In this document: piece after piece, positions 43,819 to 53,354 of the stretch
How the letters are laid out: each line of letters opens with the position of its first letter
Numbering within the stretch: the first letter of the stretch is position 1
Assembly: GCF_025947365.1 (NCBI RefSeq)
Contig: NZ_CP110012.1
Span: 1,178,001 to 1,242,000 of the forward strand
DNA: 64,000 nucleotides
Direction: 5' to 3'
Source of the DNA: Flavobacterium sp. N502540
GTDB taxonomy: Bacteria; Bacteroidota; Bacteroidia; Flavobacteriales; Flavobacteriaceae
The notes under the pieces: generated by a model
Database searches by the model: none
The model's input: only the letters and a program-made list of their open reading frames with translations
Told to the model about the DNA's origin: nothing
Position numbers and translations under genes: made by a program

Positions 43819-45279
43819 ATGCTAAAGCAATTTTTAAATCTAAAATTATCCCAAAAATTATCTCCACAGCAAATTCAGCTGATGAAGTTAATTCAATTGC
43901 CTACGCAAGCTTTTGAGCAACGTTTATTGGAAGAAATGAACGAAAATCCGGCACTCGAAGCCGGTAAAGAAGACGAATACGAAGCCGATGAATTTGCCAA
44001 TGAAGACTACGATGATTACGATGATGCTGAATCAGACAGAATCGAAGCAGACGACATTAACATTGACGAATATCTAAGCGACGACGACACACCCGATTAC
44101 AAAACTCAGGTTAACAATTACAGCGAAGACGAGGAGCGCGAAACTCCTTTTGCCTCGCCAATTAGTTTCCATCAGGATTTAATCAATCAGTTGAATACTT
44201 TTATTTTAAATGATGAAGAACGCGAAATCGCTGAATTCCTTGTTGGAAGTATTGATGATATGGGTTACATCCGCAGAACTGTTCCGGATATTGTAGACGA
44301 TATGGCTTTTACTCAGGGAATTTACACCGATGAGAAAATGGTCGACAAAATGCTTCATGTCATTCATGAGCTCGAACCTTCGGGAGTCGGAGCACGTGAT
44401 TTACAAGAATGCCTGCTACTGCAATTAAAACACAAAACTCCAACCGAATATATTGATTTAGCGATTGATATTATCGAGAATCAGTTTGATGCTTTTACCA
44501 AGAAACATTACGACAAACTTTTACAGAAATACGGTGTTTCGAACGAACAGCTTAAAAAAGCCATTCACGAAATCGAAAGACTGAATCCAAAGCCGGGAGG
44601 TTCTTACACCGGAAACAATAAAGTAACAGAGAACGTTGTTCCCGATTTTGCCATTAGAATAGTTGACGGAGAACTGGAACTTACCTTAAACGGACGAAAT
44701 GCTCCTTCCCTGCACGTTTCTAAAGATTATCAGGAAATGATGCAGACGTATAAAGATTCTCGTGATAAATCATCGGCACAAAAAGATGCTGTTCAGTTTA
44801 TCAAACAGAAACTGGATTCGGCCAAATGGTTTATCGATGCTATCAGACAGCGTCAGGAAACTCTTTTTGTTACCATGAACGCTATCATGCATTATCAGGA
44901 AGAATACTTTCTGGATGGTGACGAAACCAAACTAAAACCAATGATCTTAAAAGACATTGCGGATATGGTTGGTCTTGACATTTCGACAATCTCACGTGTA
45001 GCCAACAGTAAGTATGTTGAAACGCCATACGGCACAAAACTGATCAAAGAGTTTTTCTCTGAAGCCATGAAAAATGATCAGGGAGAAGATGTCTCTACTT
45101 TAGAAATTAAAAAAATTCTTCAAAATACCATTGAAGAGGAAGATAAAAAGAAACCTTTACCGGACGATCAACTGGCAGAAATCCTGAAAGAAAAAGGATA
45201 CCCAATTGCCCGAAGAACTATTGCAAAATACCGAGAACAATTAGACATTCCGGTAGCAAGAATGAGGAAGAAAATTTAA
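43819..45279 (+). CDS. rpoN: RNA polymerase sigma-54 factor
   Basis: This 486-residue protein has the Gln/Leu-rich activator-interaction region (KLSPQQIQLMKLIQLPTQAF), an acidic region (about 50-100), the core-binding domain, the helix-turn-helix (MVGLDISTISRVANSKYVET) and the C-terminal RpoN box (IARRTIAKYREQLDIPVARM). It would direct transcription from -24/-12 promoters activated by enhancer-binding proteins. It follows asnS, separated by a repeat block. Confidence 0.96.
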   Translation: MLKQFLNLKLSQKLSPQQIQLMKLIQLPTQAFEQRLLEEMNENPALEAGKEDEYEADEFANEDYDDYDDAESDRIEADDINIDEYLSDDDTPDYKTQVNNYSEDEERETPFASPISFHQDLINQLNTFILNDEEREIAEFLVGSIDDMGYIRRTVPDIVDDMAFTQGIYTDEKMVDKMLHVIHELEPSGVGARDLQECLLLQLKHKTPTEYIDLAIDIIENQFDAFTKKHYDKLLQKYGVSNEQLKKAIHEIERLNPKPGGSYTGNNKVTENVVPDFAIRIVDGELELTLNGRNAPSLHVSKDYQEMMQTYKDSRDKSSAQKDAVQFIKQKLDSAKWFIDAIRQRQETLFVTMNAIMHYQEEYFLDGDETKLKPMILKDIADMVGLDISTISRVANSKYVETPYGTKLIKEFFSEAMKNDQGEDVSTLEIKKILQNTIEEEDKKKPLPDDQLAEILKEKGYPIARRTIAKYREQLDIPVARMRKKI

Positions 45280-45323
45280 GTTTCTACTCTTCTACAATAC
45301 AAAAGATTCATCCTATAAACAAT

Positions 45324-45360
45324 AAACCTAACAGCTTTTAAAACACTGTTAGGTTTTTTT
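45324..45360 (+). terminator. rpoN terminator
   Basis: AAACCTAACAG (45324-45334) pairs with CTGTTAGGTTT (45346-45356), followed by T residues. Confidence 0.85.
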
Positions 45361-45379
45361 ATACCTCAAAAACAACAAA

Positions 45380-45406
45380 CCCGACAGGTTTCAAAAACCT
45401 GTCGGG
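45380..45406. terminator. CCCGACAGG palindrome between convergent genes
   Basis: CCCGACAGGTTT pairs with AACCTGTCGGG around CAAA. It has the same core as 17020-17050 and again lies between convergent genes. Confidence 0.7.
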
Positions 45407-45428
45407 CTTACTTGTTAAAGTCGTTAAA

Positions 45429-45857
45429 TTATTTGTACTGACTAGGCGTTATCGTAATCTGAAACAGATAATTTTCTTTTTTGTCATCATAATTATAGAT
45501 CAGAGTAAAATCATTATCCCGAAAAGCTTTAAGCCCCGGATTTGCTTTAACCGTACTTAGGAGACTTTCTTCTATATTTTGCTTAATTACTTCAATTTCG
45601 GCAGTTTCTTTTTCAACATTTAACAAAGTCAGATTGTACTGAACCACTTTATCTTTAGGCAGTGTAACATTATCCAGACGAATTCCTTCCTGAATGGTTA
45701 AAGGGCAATTTTCGTTGTATTTTTCAACCAACTCAATCATTTCCTTATCTGTTACAGGCTCTTTAAAAGAACAATATGCAATCAAAGCCAGTAATAATGC
45801 CGCAATTGCACACACTATTAAAATGGTTGAATTCTTTTTTTTAGTTGGTTGTTGCAT
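45429..45857 (-). CDS. Membrane-anchored protein of unknown function
   Basis: This 142-residue protein has a Lys-rich start (QQPTKKKNSTI), one membrane helix (LIVCAIAALLLALIAYCSF) and a periplasmic domain of about 110 residues (MIELVEKYNENCPLTIQEGI to LFQITITPSQYK). I do not recognise a family. It lies 31 bp downstream of tdk on the same strand and may be co-transcribed with it. Confidence 0.7.
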   Translation of the reverse strand: MQQPTKKKNSTILIVCAIAALLLALIAYCSFKEPVTDKEMIELVEKYNENCPLTIQEGIRLDNVTLPKDKVVQYNLTLLNVEKETAEIEVIKQNIEESLLSTVKANPGLKAFRDNDFTLIYNYDDKKENYLFQITITPSQYK

Positions 45858-45888
45858 CTGTTCGTTTGTTTGTTAAGAAAAGAAAAAT

Positions 45889-46479
45889 TTATTTATCCTG
45901 AATCTTTTTCATGGCATTAAAATAGGCTGCACGGCTTAGTGGCTCATACTCTTCCGTTTCGCCAAGCATCACTAACTTATCATTATCGGTTTTACGAAAA
46001 CTGTAGTTGGCAAGATTTCCTGTTCGGGTGCAAACCGCATGAACTTTAGTGACATATTCGGCGGTTGCCATAAGTCCCGGCATGGGTCCAAAAGGATTTC
46101 CTTTAAAATCCATATCAAGTCCTGCAACTATCACACGAATTCCCTGATTGGCCAGATCATTACATACTGTCACTATCTCATCATCAAAAAATTGTGCTTC
46201 ATCAATACCGATAACATCACAACCTTGTGCTAAAATAGAGATATTGGCCGCCGCCGGAACCGGAGTAGAACGAATTTCATTGGCATCGTGAGACACCACC
46301 ATTTCGTCATGATAGCGGGTATCAATAGCGGGTTTAAAGATTTCGACTCTTTGTTTGGCAAATTGGGCGCGCTTTAATCTGCGGATTAATTCCTCGGTTT
46401 TACCCGAAAACATTGATCCACAAATAACTTCAATCCAACCAAATTGTTCTTTGTGATTTACTGTATTTTCGAGAAACAT
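45889..46479 (-). CDS. tdk: Thymidine kinase
   Basis: This 196-residue type II thymidine kinase has the P-loop [14 protein letters not shown] near residue 19, the DExQ-like [14 protein letters not shown] and the substrate lasso region ([16 protein letters not shown]). Three of the four usual zinc-binding Cys/His positions are changed (CTRT in place of CxxC, and PLSRAAY in place of CRxCH). It phosphorylates thymidine for salvage. The ATG at 46479 is chosen as MFLENTVNH; the frame is open to 46572. Confidence 0.93.
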   Translation of the reverse strand: MFLENTVNHKEQFGWIEVICGSMFSGKTEELIRRLKRAQFAKQRVEIFKPAIDTRYHDEMVVSHDANEIRSTPVPAAANISILAQGCDVIGIDEAQFFDDEIVTVCNDLANQGIRVIVAGLDMDFKGNPFGPMPGLMATAEYVTKVHAVCTRTGNLANYSFRKTDNDKLVMLGETEEYEPLSRAAYFNAMKKIQDK

Positions 46480-46715
46480 TTTGTATTTTTCTACCTTTAA
46501 AAATGAATAGTTTTTATTACTTTGTACTGGTAATAAATCGACGTGAAAAATTGCGTTTTTACACTTTTTCAAAAGTAGAAAATTTTTATCAAATCGAAGA
46601 TTCGCAAACGCGTATTAACAGAAATAAAAAAATATCTCTCAGATTTCGGCGACGAATAAAGACATTCAAATACAAAATATACTAAAATACCCTATTCACT
46701 ATAATTTCAACAGTT

Positions 46716-47849
46716 ATGAAAAAAAAATTGGAAGCCGATTTAATCAGCATTGCTCATCGAATTTTAAAGCTTAAAAATAAATCCGATATCAATCAATTGT
46801 ATCTTGAAACGCAGAAATTATATGAAAAACTAGCGGTTTTAAAATTTGTAGATGAAAATTTCGACACTCTGAAGCCAACAATTGGCCACAGCGAAATCCA
46901 TTCTGAAATTGAAGCTATCTTTGAAAAAGAAGAAATAATTCCAACAGAAGTTCAGACTGAAACTCCAATAATTACAGCAGAAATAACTACTGAAGAAACT
47001 TTAGAGCCGGTAATTGCTGAAGAAATTACTGCTGAGTCTGCAGAAGAAACAGATCCGGATCCTGAAACTCCTGAAGAAGCAATTGGTGAACCCTTGGAAG
47101 ATATAAATCCGGAACCTGAGATTTTTGAAGAGATAGCAACAGAAATTCCTGAAGAAACAGCTGCTGAACCAATTGTAGAAACCATTGCCGAACCGGTTGC
47201 CGAAATCGCAGAGGAGCCAATTGTAGAAAAAATGGAAGAACCAATTTCAGAAACGGCAAAAGAACCGGAAACTATAGCAGAACTTTCGTTTACAACTGTT
47301 AGTGATTTCAAACCTATTCCTGATTTTATTCCAGCTTTTGAATTGGATAAATCGGAAGAGGTACAAGAAGAAAAGAAACCGAAAAAAGAGGAACCAAAAG
47401 CAGAAAACCCATCAAAACCGGAACCTGTTCACATTTCTTTTGAAGAAATATTAGGTGTAAACTATGCCGATGCGCATTTTGTAAAAGTAGACAGTTTTGA
47501 AGCTGTTTCTCCTGCTCCAACACCGTCAATCAATGAGTTCAAAGAGCAAAAAGCAGTTGAAACAACTGTATTAGAAACTCCTGCTGAACCAAAAGCTGCT
47601 ACTCTAAATGAAAAACTGGCAAAAGGTTTTCACATTGATCTAAACGACCGAATTGCCTTCACTAAAAATCTTTTTGGAAACAGTTCAGAAGATTACAGCC
47701 GTGTTTTAAATCAGTTGCTGACTTTTGACACTTACGGTGAAGCAAAAGAATTTATTGAGGATATGGTAAAACCGGATTACAACAACTGGGATGGAAAAGA
47801 TGATTATGCAGAACGTTTCTTAGGAATTGTAGAAAAGAAATTTTCATAA
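46716..47849 (+). CDS. Acidic repeat-rich cytoplasmic protein of unknown function
   Basis: This 377-residue protein has three parts. There is a conserved-looking helical N-terminus (about 1-65; LISIAHRILKLKNKSDINQL), a long acidic region (about 70-290) of irregular EEPIVEKMEEP/EEITAE repeats with no likely fold, and a C-terminal helical domain (about 295-377; KGFHIDLNDRIAFTKNLFGN to ERFLGIVEKKFS). There is no signal peptide or membrane helix. The function is unknown. The Pro/Glu-rich linker may vary in length between strains. It diverges from tdk and precedes rsmI. Confidence 0.75.
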   Translation: MKKKLEADLISIAHRILKLKNKSDINQLYLETQKLYEKLAVLKFVDENFDTLKPTIGHSEIHSEIEAIFEKEEIIPTEVQTETPIITAEITTEETLEPVIAEEITAESAEETDPDPETPEEAIGEPLEDINPEPEIFEEIATEIPEETAAEPIVETIAEPVAEIAEEPIVEKMEEPISETAKEPETIAELSFTTVSDFKPIPDFIPAFELDKSEEVQEEKKPKKEEPKAENPSKPEPVHISFEEILGVNYADAHFVKVDSFEAVSPAPTPSINEFKEQKAVETTVLETPAEPKAATLNEKLAKGFHIDLNDRIAFTKNLFGNSSEDYSRVLNQLLTFDTYGEAKEFIEDMVKPDYNNWDGKDDYAERFLGIVEKKFS

Positions 47850-47975
47850 AAACTAAAACACAAATTACACGAATTAGCACGAACCTTTTGTTTGTAAAAT
47901 TCCTAAAGACACTTAAAATTTGTGTCAATTAGTGAAATTCGTGTCCAATAAATCCATTTAGAATTCAGAAAAATT

Positions 47976-48695
47976 ATGTCTAAACTATATATCGTTCCCA
48001 CGCCAATTGGCAATCTTGAAGACATGACTTTTCGTGCCATCCGGATTCTGAAAGAAGTCGATTTGATTTTGGCGGAAGACACCAGAACCAGCGGCAAACT
48101 GTTGAAGCATTTTGAGATTGGCACGCACATGCACAGTCATCACATGCACAACGAGCATAAAACAACCGAAAATTTAATTGCACGTCTGAAGGCGGGGGAA
48201 AATATCGCCCTGATTTCAGACGCAGGAACTCCTGCTATTTCAGATCCCGGTTTTTTACTCACGCGTGCCTGTGTCGAGAATAAAATTGAAGTGGAGTGCC
48301 TTCCCGGAGCTACAGCTTTTGTTCCGGCCTTAGTCAATAGCGGATTACCCAATGACAAATTTGTCTTCGAAGGTTTTTTACCTGACAAAAAAGGACGTCA
48401 AACTCGTTTTCTGACTTTAGCCGAGGAGACCCGAACCATGATTTTATATGTTTCGCCACATAAATTGGTTAAAACTTTAGCCGAATTCATTCAATATTTC
48501 GGAGAAGACAGACAAGTTTGCGTCTCCAGAGAATTATCGAAACTGCACGAGGAAAATGTACGTGGAACGGCTAAGGAAGTTTTAGCACATTTTGAAAAAA
48601 CAGCACCACGCGGCGAAATTGTCGTAGTCGTTGCCGGAAAAACAGTAGAAAAAGAAACGAAGAAAAGTAAATATTCGAAAAACGAAGAAGAATAA
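47976..48695 (+). CDS. rsmI: 16S rRNA (cytidine(1402)-2'-O)-methyltransferase
   Basis: This 239-residue SAM-dependent methyltransferase of the tetrapyrrole-methylase fold modifies C1402 in the decoding site. Family signs are VPTPIGNLEDMTFRAI, LAEDTRTSGKLLKHF, ALISDAGTPAISDPGF and LPGATAFVPALVNSG. A short Lys-rich tail ends the protein. It is followed 9 bp later by a 22-bp tandem array. Confidence 0.95.
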   Translation: MSKLYIVPTPIGNLEDMTFRAIRILKEVDLILAEDTRTSGKLLKHFEIGTHMHSHHMHNEHKTTENLIARLKAGENIALISDAGTPAISDPGFLLTRACVENKIEVECLPGATAFVPALVNSGLPNDKFVFEGFLPDKKGRQTRFLTLAEETRTMILYVSPHKLVKTLAEFIQYFGEDRQVCVSRELSKLHEENVRGTAKEVLAHFEKTAPRGEIVVVVAGKTVEKETKKSKYSKNEEE

Positions 48696-48704
48696 AAACC
48701 CGTT

Positions 48705-48792
48705 CTCGACTCCGCTCGAACTGACACTCGACTTCGCACGAACTGATGCTTGACTTCGATCGAACGGACACTTGACTCCGATCGAACAGACA
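48705..48792 (+). repeat. Four tandem 22-bp repeats after rsmI
   Basis: The units start at 48705, 48727, 48749 and 48771. The consensus is CTYGACTYCG-nn-CGAACnGAYR. Units 3 and 4 contain the palindromic TCGATCGA-like or CGATCG core. There are no spacers. It fills most of the gap between rsmI and the hopJ-like gene. Confidence 0.9.
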
Positions 48793-48829
48793 ACAAAATT
48801 ATACATAATAGTAGCAAAGCATAAACATC

Positions 48830-49174
48830 ATGAACATACAAGCCTTTTTAGAAAAAGTAAAACAAACTCCAAACGAAATAACATTCCCGGAAACTATTGC
48901 AATAATTGAAGAAAACTACAACTTCACTCCAACTGCTTTCCAAAACGGAACACAACATAATGCTGCCGGAGAAAATTCCGGTTCCTGCAAATTATTCTCT
49001 TTCGCAAAACTGCAAAACTTAACTAAAGACGAAACTTTGGCCTGTTTTGGAGCTTTCTATTTTGATGAAGTTTTGGGCGATCCCAACGGAACTAACCATC
49101 AAAACATTAGAAACTTCATCAATTTAGGCTGGGACGGAATTCAATTTGAAGGAAATGCTTTAGAGCAAAAATAA
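48830..49174 (+). CDS. HopJ type III effector-family protein
   Basis: This 114-residue protein matches the HopJ family (ITFPETIAIIEENYNFTPTA, then FQNGTQHNAAGENSGSCKLF, and FGAFYFDEVLGDPNGTNHQN). Despite the name, the family is widespread in free-living bacteria without type III secretion, so an effector role is not implied. Its real function is unknown. Confidence 0.85.
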   Translation: MNIQAFLEKVKQTPNEITFPETIAIIEENYNFTPTAFQNGTQHNAAGENSGSCKLFSFAKLQNLTKDETLACFGAFYFDEVLGDPNGTNHQNIRNFINLGWDGIQFEGNALEQK

Positions 49175-49255
49175 CTATCTAAGATTTTTGATTAACGATT
49201 TTTGATTTCAGAAATCAGCAATCTAAAATCATTAATCTAAAATCTAAAATCAACC

Positions 49256-50950
49256 ATGCGTTGGACCATAAAACCAAAACCTTCTGAAGAAAAAATCAAA
49301 CATTTAGCGCAAGCTTTAAATGTAGAAGATTTTGTCGCAACACTTTTGATTCAGCGTGGCATAGAGACTTTTGAGGAGGCAAAGGATTTCTTTCGCCCAC
49401 AATTAGACCAGCTTCACGATCCATTTTTAATGAAAGACATGGATAAAGCGGTTTCAAGAATAGAACTCGCCATTAAAAATCAGGAAAACATTTTGGTTTT
49501 TGGTGATTATGATGTCGACGGAACAACGGCCGTTTCTTTGGTTTCTTCCTATTTGAAATCACATTATCCCAATATTGCGACTTACATTCCGGATCGTTAC
49601 GATGAGGGTTATGGAATTTCTTTTAAAGGAATTGACTTTGCCGATGATAATGGATTTTCATTAATCATTGCTCTCGACTGTGGCATTAAATCGATTGATC
49701 ATATCGCTTACGCAAAAGAAAGAAACATTGATTTTATCATCTGCGATCACCACAGACCCGGAGATTCTCTTCCGGACGCTGTCGCCATTTTAGACCCAAA
49801 AAGAGACGACTGCTCTTATCCTTATGATGAGCTGTGCGGCTGTGGTGTTGGTTTTAAACTAATTCAGGCTTTAGGGACAAACAGAAACGAAACCATTCAT
49901 GATCTCGTTCCTTATCTTGATTTAGTTGCCACGGCAATTGCTGCAGATATTGTACCTATAACGGGTGAAAACAGAATCCTGGCTTTTTATGGCTTACAGG
50001 TTATCAATTCTGACCCAAGACCCGGAATCAGGGCTTTGGTACATCAGGTAAAAAAGAAAACATTAGACATAACCGATGTTGTTTTTATCATCTCTCCGCG
50101 AATAAATGCAGCGGGAAGAATCAAACATGGCAATCATGCTGTGGAACTACTCACAGAGTTTAATTTTGAACAAGCACAGCAATTTGCTTCAGAAATTGAG
50201 CAATACAATGCAGACCGAAAAGATCTGGATAAAAAAATTACAAAAGAAGCTTTTCAGCAAATTGCAGCAAACAACGAACAAGATCGATTTTCGACGGTCG
50301 TTTTTCAGGAAGACTGGCACAAAGGTGTCATCGGAATTGTGGCTTCAAGATTAATCGAGACTTACTATCGCCCTACTTTAGTTTTTACCAAAAGCGGAGA
50401 CAAATATGCTGCATCGGCAAGATCCGTAAAAGGATTTGACGTTTATAATGCGCTTGATGCCTGCTCTGAACATCTGGAACAATTTGGAGGGCACATGTAC
50501 GCCGCAGGAATGACTCTGAAAGCCGAAAATTATAAAACCTTTAAAGAAGCCTTTGAAACACAAGTTTCTGCAACCATACTTCCGGAAATGCGAACTCCGG
50601 AAATAGAAATTGACGCTGAAATAAATTTCAGCGACATCACTCCAAAACTAATCCGTATCCTAAAACAATTCGAACCCTTTGGCCCTCAGAACATGACACC
50701 GGTTTTTATGACTTCGGATATAAAAGACACGGGATATGCTAAAACTTTAGGTGCTGAAGAGGAACATTTGAGGCTTTTTGTAAAGCAAAATAATTCAGAT
50801 GGAATCGCCGCAATAGGCTTTGGTCTTGGAAAAAAATTAGACCTCGCAAAAAATCAAAATTCATTTCAACTGGCTTATTCTCTGGCTGAAAATGAATGGA
50901 ACGGAACCGTTTCGAACCAACTTATGCTTAAAGATATCAGAACAAAATGA
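49256..50950 (+). CDS. recJ: Single-stranded-DNA-specific exonuclease RecJ
   Basis: This 564-residue DHH-family 5'-3' exonuclease acts in recombination and mismatch repair. Metal-site motifs are FGDYDVDGTTAVSL (motif I), ALDCGIK (II), ICDHHRPGDSLPDA (III, DHH) and the later INAAGRIKHG. The DHHA1 domain has SARSVKGFDVYNAL and EQFGGHMYAAGMTL, and an OB-fold follows. The ATG of the MFS gene overlaps its stop (ATGA). Confidence 0.96.
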   Translation: MRWTIKPKPSEEKIKHLAQALNVEDFVATLLIQRGIETFEEAKDFFRPQLDQLHDPFLMKDMDKAVSRIELAIKNQENILVFGDYDVDGTTAVSLVSSYLKSHYPNIATYIPDRYDEGYGISFKGIDFADDNGFSLIIALDCGIKSIDHIAYAKERNIDFIICDHHRPGDSLPDAVAILDPKRDDCSYPYDELCGCGVGFKLIQALGTNRNETIHDLVPYLDLVATAIAADIVPITGENRILAFYGLQVINSDPRPGIRALVHQVKKKTLDITDVVFIISPRINAAGRIKHGNHAVELLTEFNFEQAQQFASEIEQYNADRKDLDKKITKEAFQQIAANNEQDRFSTVVFQEDWHKGVIGIVASRLIETYYRPTLVFTKSGDKYAASARSVKGFDVYNALDACSEHLEQFGGHMYAAGMTLKAENYKTFKEAFETQVSATILPEMRTPEIEIDAEINFSDITPKLIRILKQFEPFGPQNMTPVFMTSDIKDTGYAKTLGAEEEHLRLFVKQNNSDGIAAIGFGLGKKLDLAKNQNSFQLAYSLAENEWNGTVSNQLMLKDIRTK

Positions 50951-52230
50951 AAGAGAACAAATCAAACAAACCTGATCCGTATCAGGCATTACGTTATAGA
51001 GAATTCAACGTATTTTTAATATTGCGCTTTGCAATGGTTTTTGCCTGGGCAATGCAGTTTATCGTAATTGAGTGGGAAGTTTATAGCATCACTAAAAATC
51101 CGCTATCGCTTGGAATTATTGGTTTAATGGAAGTTATTCCGGCTGTTTCAATGGCACTATTTGCCGGACACATTGTCGATCAAAGAGAAAAGAAAGGATT
51201 ATTGGCAAAATGTATTCTGGGCTTTTCGGTAATCAGTTTTGGATTATTTCTGGTAACCTGGCCAAGAGTTGTTGGCGGTTTATCTTCAAATGTAATTTTA
51301 TACTCCATTTATATCTTAGTCTTTTTGGGTGGATTAGTCAGAGCTTTCCTTGGGCCGACTATTTTTTCTCTTTTATCCTTGATAATTCCTAAAAAAGCAT
51401 ATCCCAATGCCGCAACCTGGAGTAGTACGGTTTGGCAAATTGGTGCTGTATTAGGCCCTGCTGTTGCCGGTTTTTCAATCAATTGGATTGGGGTTCACTG
51501 GTCGATGTGTCTTGTTTTCGGATTCTCTGTGCTTTCCTTAATTGCCTTATCGCAAATCAGCAAAAAGCCTATTATAAATCCAAAGATTGGAGAATCAATA
51601 AAAGATAGTCTTACCGAAGGTTTAACGTTTGTATTTAGAAACCAAATTGTATTAGGAGCTTTATCACTGGATATGATTGCAGTCCTTTTTGGAGGTGCCG
51701 TAGCTTTATTGCCTATTTTTGCTCAGGATATTCTAAAAGTCGGTTCAGAAGGATTTGGCATTTTAAGAGCCGCTCCTGCAGTGGGTTCTTTTATAACAAT
51801 GCTGGTTTCGGCTTACGTACCTCTCTATAAAAATGCAGGAAAAAAACTTTTGATTGCCATATTCGTTTTCGGATTATCGATCATCTTATTTGGCTTTTCT
51901 ACCTATTTCTGGCTTTCTGTTTTTGCTTTATTTTTAAGCGGACTTGCCGATGGAATTTCAGTTGTAATCCGTCAAACTATTTTACAGCTTAAAACTCCGG
52001 ATCATATGCGCGGACGCGTGGGTGCAGTAAACTCTATTTTTGTTGGATCTTCTAACGAGCTGGGAGCCTTTGAGAGTGGCGCAACTGCCAAATTAATGGG
52101 AACTGTTACTTCGGTCATTTTTGGAGGTAGTGTCACACTTCTAACTGTTTTAGGTTTTGGACTAATCTCTCCTACTTTTAGAAATCTGGATCTTCAAAAA
52201 GACATGGACGATCATCATAATATGGAGTAA
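50947..52230 (+). CDS. MFS exporter
   Basis: This 427-residue protein has 12 membrane helices and the MFS loop motif (AGHIVDQREKKGLLAK between helices 2 and 3). It resembles the EntS-like group of drug or siderophore exporters. The substrate is unknown. It overlaps recJ by 4 bases and is followed without any gap by the gene at 52231. Confidence 0.88.
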   Translation: MKENKSNKPDPYQALRYREFNVFLILRFAMVFAWAMQFIVIEWEVYSITKNPLSLGIIGLMEVIPAVSMALFAGHIVDQREKKGLLAKCILGFSVISFGLFLVTWPRVVGGLSSNVILYSIYILVFLGGLVRAFLGPTIFSLLSLIIPKKAYPNAATWSSTVWQIGAVLGPAVAGFSINWIGVHWSMCLVFGFSVLSLIALSQISKKPIINPKIGESIKDSLTEGLTFVFRNQIVLGALSLDMIAVLFGGAVALLPIFAQDILKVGSEGFGILRAAPAVGSFITMLVSAYVPLYKNAGKKLLIAIFVFGLSIILFGFSTYFWLSVFALFLSGLADGISVVIRQTILQLKTPDHMRGRVGAVNSIFVGSSNELGAFESGATAKLMGTVTSVIFGGSVTLLTVLGFGLISPTFRNLDLQKDMDDHHNME

Positions 52231-52812
52231 ATGAGCAAATTTGAAAGGATCTTTTTAAGAATTCATGTAACAACATTAATCATACTTATAATAAATGTAT
52301 TAATTAATTTTATATTTGAATTTAGCTTAATTAACAATTTACGTCTAGTTCTTAAAGTTCTGTTCTATACTTCGGCTTGCCCCCTATTCTTTTATTATGC
52401 TAAGCCATTTAAAAAAAGAGCTTTATATTTTTCATTCTATGTCTTTTCGCCCATTTTTATTTTTATAAGCTGGTTAATCGATGGAATTTTTGGTGCTATG
52501 TTAGCATCCATTTTTCTTCTTTTCTTTCTTCCAAATGATACTCGATTTGAAAATGATCAAATACAAATCAATAAAAAAATTGAAGGTTTACTAGGTTCAT
52601 GCTGCAAATATGAAGTAATTGAAAAAAAGTTTTTTGTCTTCGAAAGGAATGTTGCTGAATTTCAATTTGAAAAAAATCTTTATTTTAGAAAAAATGACAT
52701 CATAATTCAAGATAACATTTTACAAATGCATCTAATGTTAAAAGATTATGACTCTCGGAAAGATCAATACATCGCAAAGGACACTGTTATCTATACTACT
52801 TTAAAAAAGTAA
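52231..52812 (+). CDS. Membrane protein of unknown function
   Basis: This 193-residue protein has three or four hydrophobic segments in the first half (TTLIILIINVLINFIFEFSL and ALYFSFYVFSPIFIFISWLI) and a soluble C-terminal part of about 85 residues (IEGLLGSCCKYEVIEKKFFV to DTVIYTTLKK). Its ATG directly follows the MFS stop, so it is probably translated from the same mRNA. It is more AT-rich than its neighbours, which may indicate later arrival. I do not recognise a family. Confidence 0.65.
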   Translation: MSKFERIFLRIHVTTLIILIINVLINFIFEFSLINNLRLVLKVLFYTSACPLFFYYAKPFKKRALYFSFYVFSPIFIFISWLIDGIFGAMLASIFLLFFLPNDTRFENDQIQINKKIEGLLGSCCKYEVIEKKFFVFERNVAEFQFEKNLYFRKNDIIIQDNILQMHLMLKDYDSRKDQYIAKDTVIYTTLKK

Positions 52813-52927
52813 ATTTAGATTTAATGAAACAACAGACTAGCTAAAACTTCAAACGCATATAAACTTACGACAATTATTTTTTTCAAATTTTAAGACTTTT
52901 TTATTTAGAACAAATATAAATAATATC

Positions 52928-52935
52928 TATATTTG
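52928..52935 (+). promoter_or_regulatory. -7 promoter box of the Cys-rich protein gene
   Basis: TATATTTG is a perfect consensus match about 20 nt before the ATG at 52956. Confidence 0.7.
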
Positions 52936-52955
52936 TTGAAATAAAAGAATCTGTA

Positions 52956-53312
52956 ATGAGAGAAATAGAACAATTATATCATAATAATTTTGGAATTGCC
53001 TTTTACTGGAAAAAGGAAAACGAAACCATCACTGACAAGGTACAATTGGTTTTTAAAGAAACCGGATTTTACTTCACGGTTCAGGAACTGAATTATTTTT
53101 GTGATTTAATTGAGGACAGTATGATTGAAAATGCTTGTTGTGAAGCTTGCGAACTGAAAAACTCCTGTCATAAATTCTTGCTCAAAACTCCATGCGCTGC
53201 AATAGATTTGGCGGTTTCTATCAAAGAATTAAAATCAATCAAAGATTTAGTTGAAGGTTCTTTATTCCGAATCGAACTGGATGAATATGTTTACGGAGTT
53301 GGTTTAAACTAA
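52956..53312 (+). CDS. Small Cys-cluster protein of unknown function
   Basis: This 118-residue soluble protein has a Cys cluster near the middle (ENACCEACELKNSCHKF, then TPCAA) that could bind zinc or an iron-sulfur centre. The flanking parts (VQLVFKETGFYFTVQELNYF and IKDLVEGSLFRIELDEYVYG) resemble small flavobacterial proteins of unknown role. It has its own promoter and stands alone, convergent with the LpxH gene. Confidence 0.7.
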   Translation: MREIEQLYHNNFGIAFYWKKENETITDKVQLVFKETGFYFTVQELNYFCDLIEDSMIENACCEACELKNSCHKFLLKTPCAAIDLAVSIKELKSIKDLVEGSLFRIELDEYVYGVGLN

Positions 53313-53354
53313 AAAAACACTAAAAATCATTCGTTTATAACAAAAACAAAGTGG

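Noticed and set aside
46952..47311. Minus-strand Ser-rich ORF of 119 residues
   Set aside because: It is a shadow of the acidic repeat region of the plus-strand gene; its Ser/Val content only reflects GAA/ACT-type repeats.
48705..48792. CRISPR array
   Set aside because: The 22-bp units are directly adjacent with no spacers, and no cas gene is present.
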